From assembly GCA_029339505.1 (NCBI GenBank), contig JAQISU010001239.1, positions 11,111,501-11,175,500 on the forward strand: a stretch of 64,000 nucleotides of DNA, read 5' to 3'. The position numbers and the translations under genes are program-made. How positions within the stretch are numbered: the first letter of the stretch is position 1; each line of letters opens with the position of its first letter. Of the stretch, positions 58,201-62,455 are shown piece after piece. Under the pieces are notes generated by a model that saw nothing but the letters and a program-made list of their open reading frames with translations, did no database searches and had not been told where the DNA came from. This DNA is from Unio delphinus. Lineage: Eukaryota > Mollusca > Bivalvia > Unionida > Unionidae.

Positions 58201-60897
58201 TTTCAGAAATAACGGTTGTCATCAATGCCTTTCATTTCGGGCAGGATCAACTCTTATTACAAACTGCCCTCATTATGTCAGACAACATTGTGGTGGTGCC
58301 TTGCCTCAAAACAAGGGGACACCAATCACCAGACCTGTGCAATCTGAACTGGCAATTTCTACATTGGTTCGACAATCTCCACCTCAATGTACAATTCAGA
58401 CACATTCTTGGCAGACTCAATGTCTTGGCTGACACTCTATCTAGTCATTCACACAGAATGGTCACTCCATCAATCGGACTTTCTTCCAATTGACACACTT
58501 TGGAGACGTCCGATGATTGATCTTTTGCAACAAGATGGAATAGCAAGTTCTCCACCTTTCATCTCACAGGTTCCAGACCCAGAAGCTTGGGTCGTGGATG
58601 CTCGATCAATCACCTGGGAAGGGTTGTGGGCATTCTCCTACCCTCCCACGGTCTTGGTACTGGAATTAATCCAGAAGTTAAGGGGTCAGAATTGTCAGAT
58701 GGTTCTGATTACCCCTCTCAGATGGAACAACTCCTGGGTCTCCGATCTACTCAATCTAGGCGATAGATCTACCCAGGAAGATTACAGTCAGCACAAATAT
58801 TCACAAGCAACCGCGGCCAGGGGTGTTCCACCCCTGTCCGGACCGTTTTTATGTTCAAGCTTGGCTCTTGTCCAGACAGCCTTGCAAGACAAACAATTTA
58901 AATCTTTGATTGCGGAGAGAATCTCGAGAGCAAGAAGGCCCTCTACTCTGAAGGTTTACGAGGGCAAGTGGCATGTTTTCAGAGACTGGTACCATATCAT
59001 TCACATTGTTCCTCTGAATGTCACAATCCCTCAACTGGCCAACTTTTCTCTGGCTTTTCGAGGAGAAACATCTGGCTCCAGTTATTCTCAAATGTTACCG
59101 CTCAATGATATCAGACACATTCCGCCATTCTGGTACATGTGCTATCAGCCATGACAAAGATTTGTCAGATCTTTAGACATTTAAAAAAAAAAAAAAAAAA
59201 AAAATTTAATCGACTTATATCCCTCACCCTGTTTTCAAATGGAATCTGTCCTGGGTTTTAACATGACTCAATTCAGACAGTATTGAGTCTTTAACCCACG
59301 ATTAGTTAAAGCTACTATCATACAAATTGGGTTTCTTGATAGCCTTAGCTTCAGCATGCAGGGTGAGCGAGTTACATGTCCTTTCTAGTGACCCGAACTC
59401 TTTCGTTTCGATCAGAGAGTTTGATGGTCCTCTTGACGCAGCCAGGCTTCGTAGTCCAAAATAGATTACCATACATTGCGATCAACGAGTCGTCATTAGC
59501 TCGCTTTCTTTATAGAGAAGTCAGGATCAACAGCCATGTAAGATCCTGTTTGGGCACTCTAGCACCATTTCAATGCATAGAGGTGAGTCAGGTCACATAC
59601 TAGCACCTCTTTCTTCTGGTGATAGCTGGGATATGAGATATCACCATTCAAGCCCTTGCTTCATGGCTGTAGTGGGTTATACGCTCGGCGTACTCTGAGA
59701 ATTCGCAAATCAGTCATCTTATAGAAGCTGTTGCAGAGTCAACCTTCTACAGTTTTATCTTCAAGTTTGTACTCGCAGAGGCAAACATTGATTCTAGTAG
59801 GTCCGGTGTTGGGCAGCCCAGACGCCCACCAGACCCATGTGCAACAATCAGCACAGCCTATTAGCTTCGCTGGATTCGCCAGATAAATTTTCGTAGGTAA
59901 GAAGATTTCAATAACTATCTTCTTAACCGCATAAAAGGGTCACATATCACGTGACCCTGGGCTGTGTTGCTGATTGAAAATTAGGAGACCGGGTTATCAT
60001 TCACATGGGGAATCCAACCATCATTCCCTAGAGGATACCCGGGGTGGAGGTCGGATGCTCCGCATTCCCTCCTCCTATTACTTATTCTCCTAAAGTAATG
60101 TGATTGGGGAACGTATTCAAAGGAGAAAGCAAATTTTTTAGTAAATTATGTTTCTCCGAGAATACTTACCCAATCACATTACTAAGAAACCCTCCCAACC
60201 ACCCCGCCATGCGAGCATCCTCGTGTTTTATATATCGCACAGCTTAAAAACTAAAGAAGCGACACCTAACGGGCGGCAAGGGGAGGTAATGGGCAAGAGT
60301 TATTGCCCTTTGTCTATAGGAAATAGACAGGAAAGACGAATTTTCGTCTTTTGGTAGGGCTGGATTCGCGAGGTAGCAGGCTAATATCCCTAAAGTAATG
60401 TGATTGGGTAAGTATTCTCGGAGAAACATAATTTACTAAAAAATTTGCTTTCTCTCAGCTATGGTCCCAGATACGACAAATAGAAAATCTTCAACTGGCT
60501 TCCAATAGAAATCACTTAAATTTCACAAAAGATTACCAGACATCATTGCTTTTCATATCTTTAGAAACAATGCTGTATGTTAACAATCAGATATGTATAT
60601 AGATAGGAAAATTTTAAAAATTATTAAATGGTGAGAATGATTAAAATAGTTTTGCATTATGATATTGAATATTGTATTTATGTTCATCCAGTATGAAATT
60701 CATGTCAACAATTCCAAATTTATGCTTGCTACAACTCAAGATAATGAAATCTTTTAATTAATTTCACTTAAAAGGTGCATTCATGTGAAATACATGCATT
60801 TTTCAATAGGTCCAAAAGCAGAAACAAGAAAATGGAAAGAAGTTGGTTACAAATGGGAAGTTTGGTGATGATAATACTGTGCTCGACATTGAATGTG
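18165..60897 (+). CDS. MUTYH: MUTYH, A/G-specific adenine DNA glycosylase (nine exons in window; both ends missing)
   Basis: Nine exons joined by GT-AG introns in consistent phase encode the adenine glycosylase catalytic domain. In order they give [22 protein letters not shown], with the catalytic Glu; [13 protein letters not shown]; the helix-hairpin-helix [28 protein letters not shown], with the catalytic Asp; and a C-x6-C-x2-C-x5-C loop that binds a 4Fe-4S cluster. By family knowledge the enzyme removes adenine mispaired with 8-oxoguanine in nuclear and mitochondrial base excision repair. The catalytic core looks complete and undamaged. The first exon(s) and the C-terminal NUDIX-like domain are not seen; the latter must lie beyond the third DIRS element. 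Intron lengths reach 14.6 kb and 8.0 kb because of inserted transposons. Confidence 0.95.
19302..19454 (+). mobile_element. pogo/Tigger-like MITE, 153 bp
   Basis: The ends are CAGTCGACTCCACTTAGCTG and GCAGTTAACCGGAGTCAACTG minus its first base, inverted copies of each other, with TA on both sides as expected for Tc1/mariner-pogo insertion. It has no coding capacity and sits inside a TA microsatellite, where TA targets are abundant. Confidence 0.85.
21175..21422 (+). repeat. tRNA-derived SINE (family A), full length with target duplication
   Basis: The head has GAGTGGCCAAGTGGTCTAAAG (A-box region, first 20 bases decisive) and GTGGGTTCGAGTCTAAG (B-box region). The body ends in ACTGGCCGCCATGTACAGCC and the tail TGGCGTTAAACCCTAAAAAC. 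TCTACAAATGG directly precedes it at 21164-21174 and follows it at 21423-21433, which is an 11-bp target duplication. Confidence 0.88.
22856..23092 (-). repeat. tRNA-derived SINE (family B), minus strand
   Basis: Read on the minus strand, a tRNA-like head (GGCCTAGTGTTTACAGCATC then GTCATGGGTTTAAACCTTGG) precedes a body with CTCAGCATTAGCAGGTTAGT and GGTGGGACAGGATACT. That body matches the plus-strand copy at 10900-11140. Confidence 0.65.
24771..26074 (+). repeat. 52-bp minisatellite, 25 copies
   Basis: The unit begins AGAATTAATCCAAGACCATA and ends TTTTGGTACATGATACT. Copies are almost identical except at a variable spot after AATCCA (AGACC, ATTCC or ATACC), whose order is patterned. Copies abut without spacers. 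Confidence 0.98.
26210..26365 (+). repeat. tRNA-derived SINE (family A), internally deleted
   Basis: It shares its head (CCAAGTGGCCGAGTGGTCTA, then TTGGGTTTGAGTCTAAG) and tail (TGGCGCTAAACCCTAAAAC) with the copy at 21175 but lacks about 60-90 bp of the middle. GATATATT flanks it (26202-26209 and 26366-26373) as a probable target duplication. Confidence 0.8.
27175..27211 (+). CDS. MUTYH: MUTYH exon b (37 bp micro-exon)
   Basis: It lies between TTTTTCACAG and GGTATGT and encodes [12 protein letters not shown] plus one base. It matches the short segment before the WVSE helix in MUTYH proteins and restores frame to the next exon. Confidence 0.9.
27212..29326 (+). other. MUTYH intron after exon b, 2.1 kb
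   Basis: No repeat array or coding sequence is recognised. Two diverged copies of TAAAGTTACCAAACATTGTGG-like sequence (first 20 bases shared) at about 27365 and 27505 hint at an old local duplication. Confidence 0.5.
29327..29400 (+). CDS. MUTYH: MUTYH exon c (catalytic Glu helix)
   Basis: The acceptor is ATATTTCAG. The exon encodes [20 protein letters not shown] and a short remainder ending KWMK. The Glu in WVSE is the conserved catalytic acid of the family. The donor is GTTGGT. Confidence 0.95.
29818..30530 (+). repeat. 45-bp minisatellite, about 16 copies
   Basis: The unit contains TTTTGCTTTGTTTCTTTTGC followed by TTACATTATCTCAGGATCAG. Because 45 is divisible by three and the unit lacks stops in several frames, long open frames run through the array; they are artefacts of the repeat. 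Confidence 0.97.
31571..31650 (+). repeat. Possible end of a pogo-like MITE
   Basis: TACCGTATGTACTCGCTTATAAGT-like sequence (first 20 bases decisive) resembles the left end of the MITE at 50065. No matching right end was found, so this is a weak call. Confidence 0.3.
31834..31875 (+). CDS. MUTYH: MUTYH exon d (42 bp)
   Basis: The acceptor is TTTATTTCAG and the donor GTGAAA. It encodes [14 protein letters not shown], the segment joining the WVSE helix to the WAGLGYY motif. It is followed by the largest intron, which contains the nested transposons. Confidence 0.9.
31965..32450 (+). repeat. Minisatellite of CCCATACTTGATGATAAG units
   Basis: The 18-bp unit and a 12-bp shortened form (ATACTTGATAAG) alternate irregularly about 28 times. 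Open frames on both strands across it are repeat artefacts. Confidence 0.95.
33020..33190 (+). repeat. Minisatellite, about 38-bp unit
   Basis: CAATCCTACTCCCCTTATGA and CCCCTTACAATGCTACAACC recur about four times. Confidence 0.85.
33361..33715 (+). repeat. 80-bp minisatellite, about 4.4 copies
   Basis: Units start with AACTTGATCACAAAGTACCA at 33361, 33441, 33521, 33601 and 33681. The array ends next to the pogo-like element. Confidence 0.95.
33855..34045 (+). repeat. Left inverted terminal repeat of DIRS copy 1
   Basis: It starts TTCTCCTTTGAATACG and includes CCAATCACATTACTTTAGGG. Its inverted counterpart is at 42967-43175. It contains a perfect palindrome GACGAAAATTCGTC and a second hairpin TGTCTATGTCATATAGACA. 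Confidence 0.93.
34200..35240 (+). repeat. Five tandem units ending in 3' splice-site-like TTTCAG, DIRS copy 1 leader
   Basis: Degenerate units of about 180 bp each carry a TTAGTTACGGTTATGGTAAT-like segment and end in a pyrimidine-rich tract plus TTTCAGTAGACTTC or a variant. The AG ends are at 34393, 34577, 34756, 35052 and 35232. The same array lies in copy 2. In copy 3 the last such site directly precedes the gag ATG. Confidence 0.8.
35560..36030 (+). repeat. 81-bp in-frame minisatellite inside gag, copy 1
   Basis: About five to six units start at GACCTTCCAGCCGGCATCAA. The array is open in more than one frame and on both strands, producing several spurious long open frames. Confidence 0.95.
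37434..38383 (+). CDS. hAT-associated zinc-finger protein, two exons (37434-37599, 38238-38383)
   Basis: Exon 1 encodes [20 protein letters not shown], then CTLCKK and [13 protein letters not shown]. It ends at a good donor (AAAG|GTAAGT) and splices to an acceptor at TTTCTAG, continuing CKHQQNT and stopping at 38383, for about 104 residues in total. C-x2-C followed by H-x4-H makes a BED-like zinc finger, the usual DNA-binding module at the N-terminus of hAT-type transposases. The frame ends soon after, where a large internal deletion has removed the catalytic region. It could still make a small DNA-binding protein, but that is speculation. Confidence 0.7.
38380..38715 (+). pseudogene. hAT-associated C-terminal coiled-coil fragment
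   Basis: A reading frame of 111 codons overlaps the end of the zinc-finger exon by a few bases in another frame. It is rich in Lys and Glu ([20 protein letters not shown], then [12 protein letters not shown]) and predicts a long coiled coil. Similar tails close the proteins of animal hAT-like elements that start with the same finger. Here it is separated from the finger by loss of the catalytic middle part and a frame change, so I treat it as a fragment. Confidence 0.6.
40175..40400 (+). pseudogene. DIRS reverse transcriptase remnant, copy 1
   Basis: The palm region reads [18 protein letters not shown], a TAG, then [20 protein letters not shown] and finally YLDD at 40373-40384, the catalytic motif typical of DIRS elements. 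The fingers and the start of the palm are absent: the gag C-terminus (SLKPHHMLA) runs straight into the palm in one frame, so an internal deletion fused them. The same deletion and the same TAG occur in copy 2. Confidence 0.8.
40830..41262 (+). pseudogene. DIRS RNase H remnant, copy 1
   Basis: It reads [20 protein letters not shown], then [23 protein letters not shown] and [20 protein letters not shown], the RNase H domain that follows the reverse transcriptase in DIRS elements (usual motif order W..HIN..E, D-N, then GRLNVLAD). The last motif is missing because of a 49-bp deletion relative to copy 2. Confidence 0.75.
41280..42560 (+). pseudogene. DIRS tyrosine recombinase remnant, copy 1
   Basis: The N-terminal core-binding part reads [20 protein letters not shown] then [13 protein letters not shown] (about 41610-41715). 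The catalytic part reads [18 protein letters not shown] (about 42040-42095), where the Arg of CRVSEL fits catalytic box 1. Later, IQALASWL and STFYSFIF fit the region around the second His/Arg and the Tyr. An 18-base A run and several stops lie between the parts, so it is inactive. Confidence 0.75.
42825..42917 (+). repeat. Internal complementary region of DIRS copy 1
   Basis: CCTAAAGTAATGTGATTGGG up to AGGAGAAAG is the exact complement of the left outer end. It is followed without a gap by GCAAATTTTGTAGTAAATTA and TCTCCGAGAATACTTACCCA, the complement of the right outer end. The joined complements define the circular junction of the element. Confidence 0.93.
42967..43175 (-). repeat. Right inverted terminal repeat of DIRS copy 1
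   Basis: Inverted match of 33855-34045; the outermost 25-30 bp (GAGAAACATAATTTACTACA...) are specific to the right end. Confidence 0.92.
43176..44549. other. Right part of the pogo-like element
   Basis: Apart from the helix-turn-helix frame, nothing is recognised. Short open frames at 44089-44500 on both strands have no known relatives that I can see. Confidence 0.4.
43395..43637 (-). CDS. pogo-like transposase N-terminal helix-turn-helix (partial)
   Basis: Eighty residues starting [20 protein letters not shown], with [20 protein letters not shown], match the CENP-B/pogo-type N-terminal helix-turn-helix that binds transposon ends. The frame ends at TAA just after WIVAQR, where the DNA reads CAGCG followed by GTAAAATT, which could be a splice donor instead. 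The DDE catalytic domain is not present in the remaining sequence, so the protein would only bind DNA. Confidence 0.7.
   Translation of the reverse strand: MPKRKSYTADFKLTAIAYAEVHGNRATGTKFDIDESVIRGWRKEKGTLEKMNPRKRARRGPRAKWPHLEADLKQWIVAQR
45104..45582 (+). repeat. 70-bp minisatellite, about 7 copies
   Basis: Units carry TAGTTAACATTTATTGTGAA and CACTCCTCACCATTGAGTCT followed by TACCTCTCATATAACATT. Confidence 0.95.
45851..46078 (+). repeat. 46-bp minisatellite, 5 copies
   Basis: Units read CATTAAAAATACTCATAAAT then GCATCCTTTGCCAGACTAGA. The last two copies lack a TAA triplet or similar and are slightly shorter. Confidence 0.95.
46465..46536 (+). CDS. MUTYH: MUTYH exon e (WAGLGYY motif)
   Basis: The acceptor is TTTTATAG and the donor GTAGGA. 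It encodes [20 protein letters not shown] then GAKK, the strongly conserved DNA-contact segment. Confidence 0.95.
47095..47200 (-). repeat. tRNA-headed SINE (family A), truncated, minus strand
   Basis: Read on the minus strand: CGCGAGTGGTCTAAAGTGCT, then ATGGATCACTACCATCTCAC and GTGGGTTCGAGTCTC, the same head as the copy at 21175. Body and tail are missing. Confidence 0.7.
48365..48510 (+). repeat. Minisatellite, about 29-bp unit, 5 copies
   Basis: TGACATCTGGTTGGGTCAGA followed by AGCTCATTG is repeated, with the first copy diverged. Confidence 0.9.
49409..49522 (+). CDS. MUTYH: MUTYH exon f (helix-hairpin-helix)
   Basis: The acceptor is TAAACAAG. The exon encodes [17 protein letters not shown] and the helix-hairpin-helix [19 protein letters not shown], which binds the DNA backbone. 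The donor is GTTACT. Confidence 0.95.
50065..50527 (+). mobile_element. pogo-like MITE, about 463 bp
   Basis: The left end CCATATTTTCCAGCTTATAA and the right end (ATAGTTCAGAAAATACG) are imperfect inverted copies, and TA flanks both (50063-50064, 50528-50529). TATACTCCAAAT and TCGACTTAT motifs repeat inside both ends. It has no coding capacity. Confidence 0.65.
50530..51000 (+). repeat. 42-bp minisatellite, about 11 copies
   Basis: Units read ATTACATGTACAAGTGTCTC then AGGACATTATTATCATGTAA. The array starts at the edge of the MITE, and the unit includes sequence seen just upstream of the MITE (ATTATCATGTAACAATAACA), so the MITE probably inserted into the array. Confidence 0.93.
51240..51740 (+). 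repeat. 45-bp minisatellite, about 10 copies
   Basis: Units read CTCTGGTATGTAATTTGTTG then CATGCAGCCTATTGTAATAC. The minus-strand open frame across it is an artefact. Confidence 0.95.
51961..52058 (+). CDS. MUTYH: MUTYH exon g (catalytic Asp)
   Basis: The acceptor is GTTTTTCAG and the donor GTAAGA. It encodes [19 protein letters not shown], where the Asp of VDGNV is the conserved catalytic residue, and ends in a split Trp codon completed by the next exon. Confidence 0.95.
52167..52351. mobile_element. TTAA-flanked MITE, 185 bp (piggyBac-like)
   Basis: It begins TTAACCCTTTGAACCC and ends GGGTTCAAAGGGTTAA, a perfect 16-bp inverted repeat including the TTAA target. It has no coding capacity. 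Inside lies the palindrome AGGCCGGTTTACCGGCCT. Confidence 0.85.
52505..52685 (+). repeat. Minisatellite, about 55-bp unit, 3 copies
   Basis: ACTGTACTCTTGTTTTTGAA- and GGGACAACCATACAGTATAC-like segments recur three times, ending at the acceptor of MUTYH exon h. Confidence 0.85.
52690..52834 (+). CDS. MUTYH: MUTYH exon h (Fe-S cluster loop)
   Basis: The acceptor is TTGTTTCAG. It encodes [20 protein letters not shown] and the cluster loop [17 protein letters not shown], giving C-x6-C-x2-C-x5-C. The donor is GTTAAA. Reading through the donor meets a stop after three codons, which would make a protein with the complete catalytic core but no C-terminal domain. Confidence 0.95.
53295..53483 (+). 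repeat. Left inverted terminal repeat of DIRS copy 2
   Basis: TTCTCCTTTGAATACG start, CCAATCACATTACTTTAGGG and the GACGAAAATTCGTC palindrome are as in copy 1. Confidence 0.93.
53640..54680 (+). repeat. Five tandem splice-acceptor-like units, DIRS copy 2 leader
   Basis: AG ends of the TTTCAG sites are at 53832, 54016, 54195, 54491 and 54672, with the same spacing as in copy 1 (about 180, 180, 296, 180 bp). Confidence 0.8.
54680..57410 (+). pseudogene. DIRS gag remnant, copy 2
   Basis: Same order as copy 1 without the hAT interruption: an 81-bp unit array (about 55000-55470), YGDFSHIPV and [20 protein letters not shown] segments (56300-56410), [20 protein letters not shown] (about 56635-56695), and the C-terminal part with [14 protein letters not shown] and [20 protein letters not shown] (57200-57355). 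Frame changes and stops divide it, for example near 55318 and 56820. It is the best guide to what the interrupted gag of copy 1 looked like before the hAT insertion. Confidence 0.75.
57410..57640 (+). pseudogene. DIRS reverse transcriptase remnant, copy 2
   Basis: [18 protein letters not shown], a TAG at 57485-57487, then [20 protein letters not shown] and YLDD (about 57605-57616). The gag C-terminus leads directly into it in frame, as in copy 1. The fingers part is missing, so it is inactive. Confidence 0.8.
58060..58493 (+). pseudogene. DIRS RNase H remnant, copy 2 (motifs complete)
   Basis: It carries [52 protein letters not shown] and, unlike copy 1, [19 protein letters not shown], the characteristic last motif of DIRS RNase H. 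The frame begins around 58137 and is open through this domain but is not joined to the reverse transcriptase frame. Confidence 0.8.
58387..59154 (+). pseudogene. DIRS connection region and tyrosine recombinase N-terminal part, copy 2
   Basis: An open frame of 255 codons carries [20 protein letters not shown] and [17 protein letters not shown] (the region between RNase H and recombinase), then [20 protein letters not shown], the core-binding domain of the tyrosine recombinase. It stops just before a run of 22 A residues (59183-59204). The catalytic part follows in other frames (59330-59810): [14 protein letters not shown] with the box-1 Arg, then IQALASWL and ESTFYSFIF. The intact-looking length is misleading, since the catalytic half is separate and broken. 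Confidence 0.78.
60089..60182 (+). repeat. Internal complementary region of DIRS copy 2
   Basis: Joined complements of the left and right outer ends, as in copy 1; GCAAATTTTTTAGTAAATTA matches the right end of this same copy (AAAAAATTTGC), so it has co-evolved with its own terminus. Confidence 0.92.
60241..60449 (-). repeat. Right inverted terminal repeat of DIRS copy 2
   Basis: Inverted match of 53295-53483, ending AAATTTGCT at the intron sequence. Confidence 0.92.
60810..60897 (+). CDS. MUTYH: MUTYH exon i (interdomain linker)
   Basis: The acceptor is TTTCAATAG and the donor GTAAGT. It encodes a charged segment, [13 protein letters not shown] followed by NTVLDIEC, fitting the poorly conserved linker between the catalytic and NUDIX-like domains. 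Phase agrees with exon h. The call depends on splice sites and phase, since linker sequence is not diagnostic. Confidence 0.75.
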
Positions 60898-61137
60898 GTA
60901 AGTCTTCTAAAATATTTACTTGCTTTACCTCAGTCAGACTGAATACCTTCCATACTATACTGACAGTAGAACACATTCTTATGTATCAACTTCCAATATG
61001 TGTTACAGATGTTTTTGGTGTCAGCTTTATTATTTTCATCAGATTTTTATGAACTTTCTTAAAGAATCCAGTTACAAATTTTGATATATTAGAATTTTAC
61101 TTTTTTTGTTGTTGTTGTTGTTGCTGTAATCTTGTAT

Positions 61138-61320
61138 TTCTCCTTTGAATACATTCCCCGATCACATTACTTTAGGGATATAAGCCTGCTACCTCGCGAA
61201 TCCAGCCCTACCAAAGACGAAAATTCGTCTTTTTGTCTATGTTCTATAGACAAAGGGCAATAACTCTTGCCCATTACCTCCCTTTGCCACCCACTAGGTG
61301 TCGCCAGTTTTTAAGCTTCG
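61138..61320 (+). repeat. Left inverted terminal repeat of DIRS copy 3
   Basis: About 85 percent identical to the left ends of copies 1 and 2; its partner lies beyond the window. Confidence 0.85.
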
Positions 61321-61890
61321 CTGGTGTAGATAACACCGAAAAATTAGACCTCCGACAATCCAAGCCGTAATCTGTGTACTTGATACCATCCGAAGTTTCT
61401 TTTGGATTTATTGTGTTTGGGATTTATTCCTCCACAGGTTGTATACCTTATTTTAACATTTGTTCCAAATTTGAGTGACGTTGTCACCTTTCTGGACTTC
61501 GGTTATTGAGACCACATTGTAAGCACGATGTCGCGATAGCATGTTGATACATTTGACTTGCGCGACACTAATATTTTAGCTTACTCCGTCAATAACGGTG
61601 GTAGCATGAAACAATTTATAACGTTCTGAGTTGCTAATTGCGCTTAGTTCTCTTCTTGTGTAAGTAGAATAATTCATGAAACACTGCTATTTTGCTTACT
61701 TCGTTAGTAACGGTAGTGATAGTTGCGCATTTACGAAATGCTAAATTGCTATGAGTGATAGTTATTCTTGTGTCGTTTGTAACATAATTTAACGTCACTG
61801 AATATTTAGCTTTCCTTGTTACTAACGGTTATAGTAGTAGCAACTTAATACATACTGAGTTGCTTATCTGTGTTTGTTTCTCTTCTTGTC

Positions 61891-61903
61891 TCGTTTCAGC
61901 AGA
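61891..61903 (+). promoter_or_regulatory. Splice-acceptor-like site just before DIRS gag ATG
   Basis: TCGTTTCAGCAGA precedes the ATG at 61904-61906, after a pyrimidine-rich stretch. A host 5' exon spliced to this site would place gag at the start of the downstream exon. This is inferred from consensus only. Confidence 0.4.
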
Positions 61904-62260
61904 ATGTCAACCAAATGCGTGAAATGTCAAAGATACAAGGCGAGAGAGGATAATCATAGATCCTGTATGGCATGTACAAGGTGCACTTCTTCAAAACCAT
62001 GCAGTGTGTGTACTACGTGGACAGAGCAAACGTGGGCGGACGTAGTCAAAAAGGCAGCTAAGGCGAGGGATAAAAGGAACAAATCGAAAAAAGATAACAC
62101 TGATGTCCTTAGTTTGCATCCGAAATCTGCCTCTATCATAAGTGTTGTGGGGAACGTTGGGTACCCCCCCCCCCCACACAGAAAGTTCGACGTGTACAAC
62201 CGTCAGCCACAGTTACATCAGAGGCAGAGGTGGACAATACGGAAATTAAGGCTGACATAG
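61904..62260 (+). CDS. DIRS gag N-terminal part, copy 3 (frame lost at a C run)
   Basis: The frame starts MSTKCVKCQRYKARED and has Cys at residues 5, 8, 21, 24, 27, 33 and 36, with H18 possibly a ligand: a zinc-binding start typical of DIRS gag. A basic segment, KKAAKARDKRNKSKKD, follows. At 62164-62175 a run of 12 C residues interrupts it: after the run the conserved continuation is in another frame (VDNTEIKADIVQQCNFDQMS), and this frame stops at 62260. The run may be a slippage mutation or a sequencing or assembly error. Copies 1 and 2 lack this N-terminal part. Confidence 0.7.
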   Translation: MSTKCVKCQRYKAREDNHRSCMACTRCTSSKPCSVCTTWTEQTWADVVKKAAKARDKRNKSKKDNTDVLSLHPKSASIISVVGNVGYPPPPHRKFDVYNRQPQLHQRQRWTIRKLRLT

Positions 62261-62455
62261 TTCAGCAGTGCAATTTTGACCAGATGAGTCATTTGGACCA
62301 AGATACGACGATGCAACTCTTGACATCAGGCCAGAACTTTCCCTCGCTCGTTTCCACGGCTGTTTACGACTCTTTGGGGGAATGTTCCTCAACAATTAGG
62401 CTGCCCAGTGGGCGTAAGTCCCCCGCAGATCCGAGCATGGCTTTCGGGCCTGTAA

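Larger units (their letters stand above)
53295..60449 (+). mobile_element. DIRS-like tyrosine-recombinase retrotransposon, copy 2
   Basis: Same architecture as copy 1, with high identity throughout: inverted terminal repeats (53295-53483 and 60241-60449), leader array, gag, reverse transcriptase, RNase H, tyrosine recombinase and internal complementary region (60089-60182). It lacks the hAT insertion and is 7.16 kb long. It shares with copy 1 the fusion of gag to the reverse transcriptase palm and the TAG within it, so both descend from an already defective ancestor. It is in the same orientation as MUTYH. Confidence 0.93.
52835..60809 (+). other. MUTYH intron after exon h, 8.0 kb, with DIRS copy 2
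   Basis: Leaving out DIRS copy 2, only about 0.8 kb of ordinary AT-rich intron remains. Confidence 0.85.
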